Assembly (NCBI GenBank): GCA_947176505.1
Contig: CAMWQW010000001.1
Span: forward strand, 186,001-250,000
Length of the DNA: 64,000 nucleotides
Reading direction: 5' to 3'
From: an uncultured Lachnospiraceae bacterium
GTDB taxonomy: Bacteria; Bacillota; Clostridia; Lachnospirales; Lachnospiraceae
Shown one piece after another: positions 56,728-64,000 of this stretch; positions within the stretch are counted from its first letter, which is position 1, and each line of letters starts with the position of its first letter. The position numbers and the translations under genes were made by a program. The notes under the pieces were generated by a model, which did no database searches, was not told where the DNA came from, and worked only from the letters and a program-made list of their open reading frames with translations.

Positions 56728-57648
56728 ATGGCTGCACAAAATCTAATTGAAACAAATAATCTCACGAAACAATACGGCAAAGTCCGATGCGTCAACGCAC
56801 TGAACATGAAAGTTCCGCAAGGAGCTGTCTACGGATTTCTAGGTCCCAACGGCGCGGGCAAATCAACAACTCTCAAAATGATCTTAGGACTTGCCAAACC
56901 CACCGACGGCTCTATCACACTTTTCAATACGCCGGTCAATGATAAAAACCGAATCAAGCTGCTTGCCGATACCGGTTCTCTGATCGAGTCCCCCAGCTAT
57001 TACGGACACTTGACCGGAGAAGAAAATCTATACATCCTCCAGACCCTCAAAGGCTGTCCGAAAGCAGATATTGACGAAGTCTTAAAAATCGTGCGCTTGA
57101 ATGAGGCTCGCAAAAAGAAAGTAGGGCACTACTCTCTCGGTATGAAACAACGTCTGGGGCTGGCTGCTGCGCTGCTCGGTTTTCCGAAGTTGCTCATTCT
57201 CGATGAGCCCACAAACGGGCTGGACCCTGCAGGTATTCAGGAAATGCGTGAACTGATCTGTACGCTGCCTTCCGATTATGGCATCACGGTCGTAGTTTCC
57301 TCTCATCTTCTCAGCGAAATCGACCAGATGGCTGACCATGTAGGCATAATCCGCAAAGGTGAATTGGTTTATCAGGACACGCTGAAATCACTCCATACTC
57401 ACGCAAAACAGCAAATTGCTCTGCGCACCGACCAGCCTGCCTCAGTCATTTCACTGCTTCATCAAGACGGCATCGAGGTCGGCAAAGAAGACGATTATCT
57501 GCTGCTCCCCATGATGGAAGATGCATATGTCGCTCATCTTTGCCGGAAAATGATTGAACAAAATATCGCCCTGTACCGCGTTGAAAAAAGAGAAAAAAGT
57601 CTGGAAGATATTTTCCTGTCTTTAACCGGAAAGGAGTCAAGTCTATGA
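56728..57648 (+). CDS. lantibiotic immunity-type ABC transporter ATPase
   Basis: 306 residues. Walker A GPNGAGKS, signature YSLGMKQRLGLAAALL and Walker B LLILDEPTNGLD, followed by a C-terminal domain with LHQDGIEVGKEDDYLLLPMME as in the MutF/SpaF/BcrA group. It energises the two permeases behind it. AAAGGAG precedes the ATG. Ends by overlapping the first permease (ATGA). Confidence 0.93.
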   Translation: MAAQNLIETNNLTKQYGKVRCVNALNMKVPQGAVYGFLGPNGAGKSTTLKMILGLAKPTDGSITLFNTPVNDKNRIKLLADTGSLIESPSYYGHLTGEENLYILQTLKGCPKADIDEVLKIVRLNEARKKKVGHYSLGMKQRLGLAAALLGFPKLLILDEPTNGLDPAGIQEMRELICTLPSDYGITVVVSSHLLSEIDQMADHVGIIRKGELVYQDTLKSLHTHAKQQIALRTDQPASVISLLHQDGIEVGKEDDYLLLPMMEDAYVAHLCRKMIEQNIALYRVEKREKSLEDIFLSLTGKESSL

Positions 57649-58397
57649 AAACATTGCAACTGGAATTCTATAAGATTAAAAGAAGAAAAGTATGGCTGAC
57701 GATGTTTGCCCTATTATCGGTGCAGCTCCTATGGGGACTCTGGGCATTCCGTAATCCTAAAGACTGGGAATTGGAAAGCGGCTGGTTGTCACTGCTGCAT
57801 CTTCTGTCACTTTTGGACGGAATCATGGTTCCTACGATGATGTCCGTACTCGCCTCGCGTCTTGCCGACATTGAGCACAAAGGCAATACTTACAAGCAAC
57901 TTGAAACGCTCCGCAGTGCCGGAAGTCTCTACCACGCCAAGGCAGTGTGCGGAAGCATGATCATTATGCTTATGTTCGCCGCACAATTTGCTTTTTTTAT
58001 CCTGCTCGGTTATCATCTCGGATATGAAGGAAATCCGGACGTGAAGTATTACCTGCTTTCCTACGGGCTAAAAGTTGCCAGCAATATCTCTTTATTTCTG
58101 CTGCAGCTCGCACTGTCCATGGTCTTTGCCAATCAGATGATTCCGCTCGTAGCAGGACTCGGTGGTTCCATGGCGGCGCTGCTTCTGATGTTTGTCTCAA
58201 CCTACTCTTTTCTGCCGTGGGGCGGTAATTTAAGCGCCTCTTTAGTCCGGTCGGAGTGGGATGAAGTCTCAAGAATCAGCACTTACTGCTATCGCACATT
58301 CTCACCGCTTGAAACAGCGGCAGTAGTCTGTATCTTTGTCTGGATTGCGGTTTTCTATGCCGCAGGGAGAATATTGTTCACGCGAAGGGAGGTCTAA
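57645..58397 (+). CDS. lantibiotic immunity-type ABC permease (MutE/SpaE type)
   Basis: 250 residues with about six membrane helices. The start MKTLQLEFYKIKRRKVWLTM with a basic cluster is typical of the MutE/EpiE immunity permeases. Coupled to the ATPase by ATGA overlap and followed 5 bp later by the second permease. Together these pump a peptide antibiotic out of the membrane. No biosynthetic or precursor gene was seen, so this is resistance rather than production. Confidence 0.9.
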   Translation: MKTLQLEFYKIKRRKVWLTMFALLSVQLLWGLWAFRNPKDWELESGWLSLLHLLSLLDGIMVPTMMSVLASRLADIEHKGNTYKQLETLRSAGSLYHAKAVCGSMIIMLMFAAQFAFFILLGYHLGYEGNPDVKYYLLSYGLKVASNISLFLLQLALSMVFANQMIPLVAGLGGSMAALLLMFVSTYSFLPWGGNLSASLVRSEWDEVSRISTYCYRTFSPLETAAVVCIFVWIAVFYAAGRILFTRREV

Positions 58398-58402
58398 AAT
58401 AT

Positions 58403-59128
58403 ATGCATTTATCAATATTGAAAACTATTAAGTCCGAACGACTGAAGCTGAGAAGAAGCCCTGTCTGGCTGGCGTTCTTTATACTGCCAATAATATCCGC
58501 TTTCTTCGGCACATTTAATTATATGTCAAATCAAGGAGTACTAAAAAGTGAATGGTACAGCCTCTGGTCGCAGCACACTTTATTCCTGTGCTATATCTTT
58601 ATGCCCGCTTTAATCGGCACCTACTGTTCTTATCTGTGGCGTTTAGAACACATGCGAAACAATTGGAACAGCTTCCTGACCGCGCCTGTTTCCCGCACTT
58701 CCTTATACATGGGCAAGCTGACTTTGGCAATTGCAATGGTTATCGCAGGTAACGCTTGGATTCTGCTACTCTACTATCTGTGCGGTAAGCTCTGCGGTCT
58801 GCCCGGTCTTCCACCAGAAGAAGCTATCGGATGGTTTGCTTGCGGTATTCTTGGCGGCATTGTAATCTGCTGCGTACAGCTTGCAGTTTCCATGATGATC
58901 CGCTCCTTCGCAATCCCCATCGGTATCGGGCTTGCCGGAGGTATTGGCGGACTTATGATAACCAATAAAGGCTGGGGGTTGTACTATCCTTACTCCCTCT
59001 ACTGCATGGGAATGCGCGCCAACAATCCGCAAATGGAATTAGATATACTAACGTTTATTGTAGGCAGCATCTTTTATATTCTTTTATTTTCCGTGGTTTC
59101 GGTTGTATGCCTGCGAAGACACGAATAA
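58403..59128 (+). CDS. lantibiotic immunity-type ABC permease (MutG/SpaG type)
   Basis: 241 residues, six membrane helices, starting MHLSILKTIKSERLKLRRSP with the same kind of basic N-terminus. GGGAGG lies ten bases before the ATG. Last gene of the immunity operon. Confidence 0.9.
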   Translation: MHLSILKTIKSERLKLRRSPVWLAFFILPIISAFFGTFNYMSNQGVLKSEWYSLWSQHTLFLCYIFMPALIGTYCSYLWRLEHMRNNWNSFLTAPVSRTSLYMGKLTLAIAMVIAGNAWILLLYYLCGKLCGLPGLPPEEAIGWFACGILGGIVICCVQLAVSMMIRSFAIPIGIGLAGGIGGLMITNKGWGLYYPYSLYCMGMRANNPQMELDILTFIVGSIFYILLFSVVSVVCLRRHE

Positions 59129-59201
59129 AAAAAGTAAATCTCTTCGAAATTTGCTGCGCAACCTCGAAAACAACCGAGAAATTTTCTATGACATAAAATA
59201 A

Positions 59202-59238
59202 GCAGAGGCGGATTATTAAATCGAGTTCCGTCCTCTGC
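59202..59238. terminator. hairpin between immunity operon and the small reverse-strand gene
   Basis: GCAGAGGCGG pairs with CCG-T-CCTCTGC (one bulge) with a 15-nt loop. T-rich tails on both sides are weak, so it is a moderate bidirectional terminator. Confidence 0.55.
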
Positions 59239-59263
59239 AATTCTATTTCATGTAAAACTAATT

Positions 59264-59479
59264 TCATCTCTCACTTTTTTGCTTGTCTAGCAGTTCCCTG
59301 AGTGCCTCATCTCCGATACTCACCCACGCGTCTTCTTCCTCAGCATTCAGCCCCAGATACTCCCGCAGCGTAACAGGATCGTCACTGAATCCCCATTCTT
59401 GGCTATAGTCGTCAATCTCCTCAAATTCAACTTCGCCTGCCAAATATTTCTCTTTAAATTTCTTCTCTGTATTGTCCAT
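59264..59479 (-). CDS. small acidic hypothetical protein
   Basis: 71 residues beginning MDNTEKKFKEKYLAGEVEFE and very rich in Glu and Asp. AAGGA lies ten bases upstream of the ATG. No membrane segment or known motif. It is in the direction of, and 59 bp after, the ketopantoate-reductase-type gene, so it could be the last gene of that operon. Small size and strong acidity are the only clues. Confidence 0.6.
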   Translation of the reverse strand: MDNTEKKFKEKYLAGEVEFEEIDDYSQEWGFSDDPVTLREYLGLNAEEEDAWVSIGDEALRELLDKQKSER

Positions 59480-59538
59480 ATGTTGGTCGTCCTTCTTCCA
59501 AGATTGTGCTATGTAATATATGTTCTCTTTTCCTTAAT

Positions 59539-60456
59539 TTACTCCAGCCCGTCCGCTCTTGCCTTATCCGCTATCATCTTATAAGTTGGCGTCGGTACAC
59601 CGTAGCGTTCTCCCATCCGCACCACCTCATAAATCAAGCCGTCTATCTCCGAAGATTTCCCGGCGTAGACATCTCGCTGCATGGAAGTGCTCGCCTCAGG
59701 ATTTAACGTGTCAAGAATCTGCAGGTTCGTTGTCACGATATCCACTAAGAAAGGAACTTCCATCGCCACTGCCAAGGCATCTATCTCTTTCATCAGCTTT
59801 ACAAACGTGTCTCTGGGTTCGCCGGTTATCTGTGCATCCCCGGCGGATACATGATAGTACAGCCCGCAAGCTGCCATCGGTGACACAAAGGCAAACTTTT
59901 GCAATGCGTCCCGTCTGATATTATCCGACAACACTCCTTCAATACCGCTGTCTTTAAAGTCCTGCGCCACCTCAAACAACTCTTGCCTGAGTTCCTGCGG
60001 CTCCCTTACGCCATATACAATACGGAAAATATCTCCCCGCAGCAATATCGTTCCCGGTTTCTTAATCTCGCCTGCAATATAAATACAGCCGTCCGTCACA
60101 AGCAAGTCGGGTAACTGCTCCTGCATTCTGCCGCCCGTACCGTATATATTCAGAATCGGAATCACGATGGTACTTTCCTTCGCAATTCGTTGGATAAAAG
60201 GAATCGTTTCCCCAAGCGAATAGCCTTTCACACAGACCAAAATAATATCAGGCTGCTCGTCATAATGCCCCATATCCGTCGCTTTAATAGGATTTACGAT
60301 ATAATTACCTTTTTTCGTCTCCATTTTCAAACCATGCTGCTGCATCTGTTTTAAATGTTCGCCCCTCGCAATCAGAGTCACGTCTTTGCCTGCCTGTGTC
60401 ATATAGGCACCGATACTTCCGCCCGTGCCGCCTGCGCCAATCACTAAATATTTCAT
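59539..60456 (-). CDS. ketopantoate reductase family protein (PanE/ApbA type)
   Basis: 305 residues. The N-terminal Rossmann fold has YLVIGAGGTGGSIGAYMTQAG and RGEHLKQMQQHGL, fitting NADPH-linked ketopantoate reductases; the C-terminal helical domain carries LQKFAFVSPMAACGLYYHVS. It reduces 2-dehydropantoate in pantothenate synthesis or acts on a related keto acid. No other pantothenate gene is nearby, so the natural substrate is not certain. Confidence 0.88.
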   Translation of the reverse strand: MKYLVIGAGGTGGSIGAYMTQAGKDVTLIARGEHLKQMQQHGLKMETKKGNYIVNPIKATDMGHYDEQPDIILVCVKGYSLGETIPFIQRIAKESTIVIPILNIYGTGGRMQEQLPDLLVTDGCIYIAGEIKKPGTILLRGDIFRIVYGVREPQELRQELFEVAQDFKDSGIEGVLSDNIRRDALQKFAFVSPMAACGLYYHVSAGDAQITGEPRDTFVKLMKEIDALAVAMEVPFLVDIVTTNLQILDTLNPEASTSMQRDVYAGKSSEIDGLIYEVVRMGERYGVPTPTYKMIADKARADGLE

Positions 60457-60530
60457 TTTGATGTTCTCCCTTAATCCTTATATCTTGTTTATTCCAATAA
60501 ATCGCTGCAAGCACTTCTTACAAAACATGA

Positions 60531-61706
60531 CTACATCCTATCTATCGCTCCACGCAGCCTCTTCATCGCCTCCTCAAGCACTGCCCGCGGACATGCGATG
60601 TTGATACGTTCAAATCCTTCACCGGCTTTTCCGAAAATCGCCCCGGCATCAAGCCACAGTTTCGCCTTGTGGACAATTAACTCTTCAAGCTTCTCCTCCG
60701 ATAAACCCAGACCGCGGCAATCCAGCCAAATCAAATATGTGCCTTCGGGCTCAATCAGCTTAATATGCGGAATATTCTTCTCAAGGTAATCCCTGACATA
60801 ATCCAGATTCCCTTTTAAATACGCCTTTAATTCCTCCAGCCATTCTCTTCCCGTCTCATATGCCGCCTGACAAGCATGCAGTCCAATCATATTAAGCTGG
60901 CTATATCCTACCGCCGATATCTGGCGTTCAAAAGCTTTCCGTATCTGCGGATTTGGTATGAAAATATTGGAAGCCTGCAGACCAGCCAGATTAAAAGTTT
61001 TGCTGGGTGCAGTGCAGATAATACTGTTCTGTTCAAAGGCGGAATCTACCGTGGCAAAGACATAATGCTTTCTTCCCTCATAGACAAAATCACTGTGAAT
61101 CTCATCGCTGACAACCTTCACATCATATTTCAGACAAATTTCTCCTAACCTACGCAGCTCCTCTATCGTCCAAACTCTTCCCACCGGATTATGTGGGCTG
61201 CACAACACGAACAGTTTTACCTTATTCTCTATAATCTTCTGTTCAAAATCATCAAAATCGATTTCATAATGACCTTCCTTCAGCACCAGTTCATTATTGA
61301 CTAAAGTTCTGTCATTGTCCTTGATTACCGCACTAAACGGATAATAGACCGGCTGCTGGATCATCACTGCATCGCCTTTCTGCGTCAATGCCTGAATCGC
61401 TGTGCTGATAGCAAAAACGATGCCCGGTGTCTTCACCAGCCAGCTCTTTTCCACCTTCCAGTCAAAATAGTCTGCATACCATGCGGCAACTGCCCGAAAA
61501 TAATCATCCTTGCTTTCCGTATAACCATAAATACCGAACTGCGCATCTTCTACCGCTCTCTCAATAATTCCCGGCGCCGTGCGAAAATCCATATCCGCCA
61601 CCCATAGCGAAAGCACATCCTCCGGCATTCCCCGTTCCGCTGTAAAGTCATACTTTAAGCAATCCGTATTCCTTCTGTCGATAATCTCATCGAAATCGTA
61701 TTTCAT
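60531..61706 (-). CDS. MalY/PatB-type aminotransferase (cystathionine beta-lyase)
   Basis: 391 residues from the ATG at 61706, which has GGAGG five bases upstream; the open frame runs 18 codons further and would overlap the next gene. Fold type I PLP enzyme with VWVADMDFRTAP at the front, CSPHNPVGRVWTIEELRRL, the PLP Lys in TAPSKTFNLAGLQAS and RINIACPRAVLEEAM at the end. It probably cleaves cystathionine or other C-S bonds; this group also includes regulators and aminotransferases. 25 bp after the cystathionine synthase-type gene. Confidence 0.9.
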   Translation of the reverse strand: MKYDFDEIIDRRNTDCLKYDFTAERGMPEDVLSLWVADMDFRTAPGIIERAVEDAQFGIYGYTESKDDYFRAVAAWYADYFDWKVEKSWLVKTPGIVFAISTAIQALTQKGDAVMIQQPVYYPFSAVIKDNDRTLVNNELVLKEGHYEIDFDDFEQKIIENKVKLFVLCSPHNPVGRVWTIEELRRLGEICLKYDVKVVSDEIHSDFVYEGRKHYVFATVDSAFEQNSIICTAPSKTFNLAGLQASNIFIPNPQIRKAFERQISAVGYSQLNMIGLHACQAAYETGREWLEELKAYLKGNLDYVRDYLEKNIPHIKLIEPEGTYLIWLDCRGLGLSEEKLEELIVHKAKLWLDAGAIFGKAGEGFERINIACPRAVLEEAMKRLRGAIDRM

Positions 61707-61731
61707 CTCAACCTCCATCCCCGAAATATCA

Positions 61732-62877
61732 TCACGAAAACGCCTGTTCCAAATCCGCAATCAAATCTTGTACATTCTCGATTCCCACAGACATACGCAG
61801 CGTTCTCTCGTCGATTCCGTTAGCGCGTCTCTTCTCGTCCGGTACATCCGCATGCGTCTGCGTAAAAGGATAGGTCATCAGACTTTCCGTACCGCCCAAA
61901 CTCTCAGCAAATTGAATCAGCTTCACTCGTTCTAAGACTCTGTATGCCGTATCCTGTGTGTCTACATGAAAGGTCAGCATACCGCCGTATCCTCTGCACT
62001 GCTTCTGTGTAATTTCATATCCCGGATGATTTTCCAATCCGATATAAAAGACCTTTCTTACTTTCGGCTGTCCGGCAAGCCATTTAGCAATCGCCAGTGC
62101 ATTTTCCTGATGCTTTTCCATCCGCACGGATAATGTCTTAATCCCTCTTAAAATCAACCATGCGTCAAAGGGCGCAAGGCACGCCCCCGTAGTCTTTATC
62201 ATTTCTCTTATTTTATCGGCAATTTCCTCACTTCTCGTTACTAGAAAACCACCCAGCGTATCATTGTGTCCTTCCAAATACTTCGTGGCGCTATGTATGA
62301 CCACATCCGCTCCCAAATCAAGCGGATTCTGAAAATAAGGCGTGAGAAATGTATTATCCACTGCCAGCAGACAACGATGTCTCTTCGCAATCTCACTGAC
62401 CGCCCGAATATCCGTAACTTTCATCATCGGATTGGTGGGACTCTCTATATAAATCAGCTTCGTATTCTCCTCGATTGCATCCTCCACCGCTCGTATATCC
62501 GATGTATCGACATAAGTAAACTGCATGCCGTTCTTCTCATTCACTTTCCTGAATTGCCGTATTACTCCGCCGTACAAGTCATCTGTCGCCACCACATGAT
62601 CACCCGGTGCGAATAGTTCCATAAATGCACTGACTGCTGCCATACCGGTGGCAAAAGCAACCGTATGAAGCCCGTGCTCCAAATCTGTCATGATTCGCTC
62701 CAGTTCCTTTCTTGTGGGATTCTGCACTCTATTGTAGTCATATCCGGTGCTTTGTCCCACTCCGGGATGCGCATACGCCGCCGTCTGATAAATCGGAAAA
62801 CTAATGGTTCCCGTATTCTCTATCTCTTCCCTGTTCCCCTGTCCATGAATACACACGGTGTCTGTCTGATAATTCAT
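61732..62877 (-). CDS. cystathionine gamma-synthase/lyase family PLP enzyme
   Basis: 381 residues from the ATG at 62877 (GGGAGG upstream; the frame starts six codons earlier). PLP Lys in VIHSATKYLEGHNDTLGGF, substrate motif YIESPTNPMMKVTD and the N-terminal INYQ-like TDTVCIHG. Cys/Met metabolism gamma-family enzymes include cystathionine gamma-synthase, gamma-lyase and O-acetylhomoserine sulfhydrylase; these cannot be told apart here. With the MalY-type enzyme it suggests transsulfuration from cysteine or methionine. No S-box or T-box leader was seen upstream. Confidence 0.9.
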   Translation of the reverse strand: MNYQTDTVCIHGQGNREEIENTGTISFPIYQTAAYAHPGVGQSTGYDYNRVQNPTRKELERIMTDLEHGLHTVAFATGMAAVSAFMELFAPGDHVVATDDLYGGVIRQFRKVNEKNGMQFTYVDTSDIRAVEDAIEENTKLIYIESPTNPMMKVTDIRAVSEIAKRHRCLLAVDNTFLTPYFQNPLDLGADVVIHSATKYLEGHNDTLGGFLVTRSEEIADKIREMIKTTGACLAPFDAWLILRGIKTLSVRMEKHQENALAIAKWLAGQPKVRKVFYIGLENHPGYEITQKQCRGYGGMLTFHVDTQDTAYRVLERVKLIQFAESLGGTESLMTYPFTQTHADVPDEKRRANGIDERTLRMSVGIENVQDLIADLEQAFS

Positions 62878-63052
62878 CCGCAACCTCCCTGCCATGACGC
62901 CGCCACATCATCTAAATATTTGTCATACCTGCGGCTCATAATCCATACTAATCATATATGAATTATAAATATCTTATCATTTCCTATCCTTTTGTCAATC
63001 CTTTTTTACAGTGCCGGAAATTCTTCTAACATTTTCTTATCACGCAAAATAC

Positions 63053-63080
63053 TTGACATTTTCTGATGAAGGCATATAAT
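63053..63080 (+). promoter_or_regulatory. promoter of the Mrp antiporter operon
   Basis: TTGACA (63053-63058), 16-bp spacer, TATAAT (63075-63080), 59 bp before the first gene. Confidence 0.82.
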
Positions 63081-63139
63081 TGCAATGTTATATGCTTATA
63101 CTTTTTAAATAGGAAGAAACTTCTCGGAGGGTACAGAAC

Positions 63140-63604
63140 ATGTTTGTACTATTTTTTCTGATTTGGATTATTTTTAACGGACAGTTTACTTTGGAGATCG
63201 CGGCGTTCGGAATCATAATTGCCGCCCTGATATACTGGTTTATCTGTAAATTTCTGGACTATAAGCCCCGAAATGATCTCATCTTATGCAAAAGGTTCTT
63301 TCTGCTGCTCCACTATGTGTTCGTACTCGTCGTGGAAATCCTAAAGGCAAACGGAGCTGTTTTCAGGATGATATATTCTGCCAAATACTGCATTGAACCC
63401 GCGGTTGTCCATTTCAACACTACACTGCATTCGACCTTTGCCAGAGTGTTGCTTGCCAATTCCATCACGCTGACTCCCGGCACCATCACAGTCAGCCTCA
63501 AAGACGATGAATACATCGTTCATTGTCTGGATAAAGAATTGGCACAGGGTATTGACTCGTCTATATTTGTGAAACTATTAGAAAGAATTGAAAGTGTCAA
63601 CTAA
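63140..63604 (+). CDS. mnhE: Mrp/Mnh cation antiporter subunit E
   Basis: 154 residues, two to three N-terminal membrane helices and a cytosolic end with ARVLLANSITLTPGTITVSL, the conserved MnhE/MrpE segment. CTCGGAGGG is upstream. Part of the multi-subunit Na+/H+ antiporter; subunit E is the first gene in this operon. The next gene overlaps its end. Confidence 0.93.
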   Translation: MFVLFFLIWIIFNGQFTLEIAAFGIIIAALIYWFICKFLDYKPRNDLILCKRFFLLLHYVFVLVVEILKANGAVFRMIYSAKYCIEPAVVHFNTTLHSTFARVLLANSITLTPGTITVSLKDDEYIVHCLDKELAQGIDSSIFVKLLERIESVN

Positions 63605-63632
63605 AAATATTTCTTCGGAGAGGAGAATGTTT

Positions 63633-63965
63633 ATGCTATATCATTACATTTACATCACCATACTTCTTATACTGGCGGTCATGCTGTTTGCCTGTCTTGC
63701 CCGCGCAATCAAGGGACCTCGCATTGCAGACCGTCTCGTATCGGTAAATATGATGGGAACAATGGTCATGGTCATGATTGCCGTGCTTGCCTTAATGCTT
63801 GATGAGGGCTATCTGATAGATGTCTGTCTAGTCTACGCCATGATCAGTTTTCTCTCCGTAGTTGTCCTTTCCAAAGTATACATTGGTATCTATGAGGAAA
63901 AACGTTTTAAATCAGAGAATCCGGATGCTGGTGATGAAGGAGGTATGTCTGATGGGAGTATTTGA
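63633..63965 (+). CDS. mnhF: Mrp/Mnh cation antiporter subunit F
   Basis: 110 residues from ATG 63633, placed after GGAGAGGAG; upstream in-frame starts (63588, 63627) overlap mnhE or crowd the ribosome site. Three membrane helices; RAIKGPRIADRLVSVNMMGT is the MnhF/MrpF signature. Overlaps the start of mnhG by 14 bp. Confidence 0.92.
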   Translation: MLYHYIYITILLILAVMLFACLARAIKGPRIADRLVSVNMMGTMVMVMIAVLALMLDEGYLIDVCLVYAMISFLSVVVLSKVYIGIYEEKRFKSENPDAGDEGGMSDGSI

Positions 63966-64000
63966 TTGGGTTAGATTAATTGCAGGCTGTGCTTTTTTGA
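63952..64000 (+). CDS. mnhG: Mrp/Mnh cation antiporter subunit G (5' end only)
   Basis: ATG at 63952, with AAGGAGG eight bases upstream, encodes MGVFDWVRLIAGCAFL and runs off the window. The order E-F-G and the hydrophobic start match MnhG/MrpG; the rest of the operon lies beyond the window. Confidence 0.75.
   Translation, partial: MGVFDWVRLIAGCAFL

Noticed and set aside
56728..59128. Lantibiotic biosynthesis cluster
   Set aside because: Only immunity-type transport and regulation; no precursor peptide, LanM, LanB or LanC gene.
62878..63139. S-box or T-box leader for the sulfur amino-acid genes
   Set aside because: No conserved riboswitch or T-box motif was seen in the short leader.
1..64000. 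tRNA, rRNA, CRISPR arrays and insertion sequences
   Set aside because: No tRNA-like cloverleaf, rRNA core, spaced repeat array or transposase was recognised in the window.

Overview
The window looks like the chromosome of a gut-type Gram-positive anaerobe of the class Clostridia, most likely family Lachnospiraceae. This rests on strong GGAGG-type ribosome sites, Firmicute catabolite-repression genes (HPr kinase, a Crh-like HPr, RapZ, WhiA), a fused Amt-PII ammonium channel, lantibiotic-immunity-type ABC genes, lipoboxes in place of outer-membrane proteins, and many glycoside hydrolases. No rRNA, tRNA, CRISPR array or phage gene was seen.

Layout. 1-7 kb: a truncated GH36 alpha-galactosidase, a three-copy 73-bp palindromic repeat, an AEC permease, pyruvate kinase, and the Amt-PII fusion with a promoter and two terminator-like hairpins in its leader. 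7-10 kb: a lipoprotein, a hypothetical gene, two small frameshifted genes, a LysR regulator, and a decayed locus beside it. 10-17.6 kb: a glycan-use locus with an ArsR-type regulator, GH2 and GH30 enzymes, and a sugar ABC importer without its own ATPase. 17.7-20.8 kb: an exosortase (Cys-Arg-His triad intact) co-transcribed with a VIT/vWA protein that carries a matching C-terminal sorting signal. A nine-unit, exactly 11-bp-periodic repeat sits just upstream of their promoter. 20.8-30.4 kb: housekeeping and accessory genes (GNAT, cyclophilin, chemoreceptor, AGCS symporter with an attenuator-like leader, AraC/MFS pair, alpha/beta hydrolase). 30.5-37.6 kb: aldolase, a lipid kinase, then the hprK-ROK kinase-murB-rapZ-whiA-crh run. 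37.7-45.7 kb: an accessory block (flavin enzymes, ABC-2 exporter, AgrC/LytTR two-component system, AAA_14/DUF4143 ATPase) lying between hprK and uvrC. 45.9-52 kb: uvrC, ftsH, pyrG. 52-59 kb: a GH3 beta-glucosidase and a two-component system divergent from a peptide-antibiotic immunity ABC exporter. 59-64 kb: a ketopantoate-reductase-like enzyme, two sulfur amino-acid PLP enzymes, and the start of an Mrp antiporter operon (E, F, start of G).

How the genes work together. Sugar capture (GH2, GH30, GH3, GH36, ABC importer) feeds glycolysis (ROK kinase, class II aldolase, pyruvate kinase). HPr kinase and the Crh-like protein, whose residue 15 is Glu rather than the phosphorylatable His, are the likely link to carbon catabolite control. 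The most unusual part is the exosortase plus VIT/vWA pair with its 11-bp repeat array, because a dedicated exosortase-substrate pair is uncommon in Gram-positive bacteria. All calls come from reading the sequence; no database search was run.
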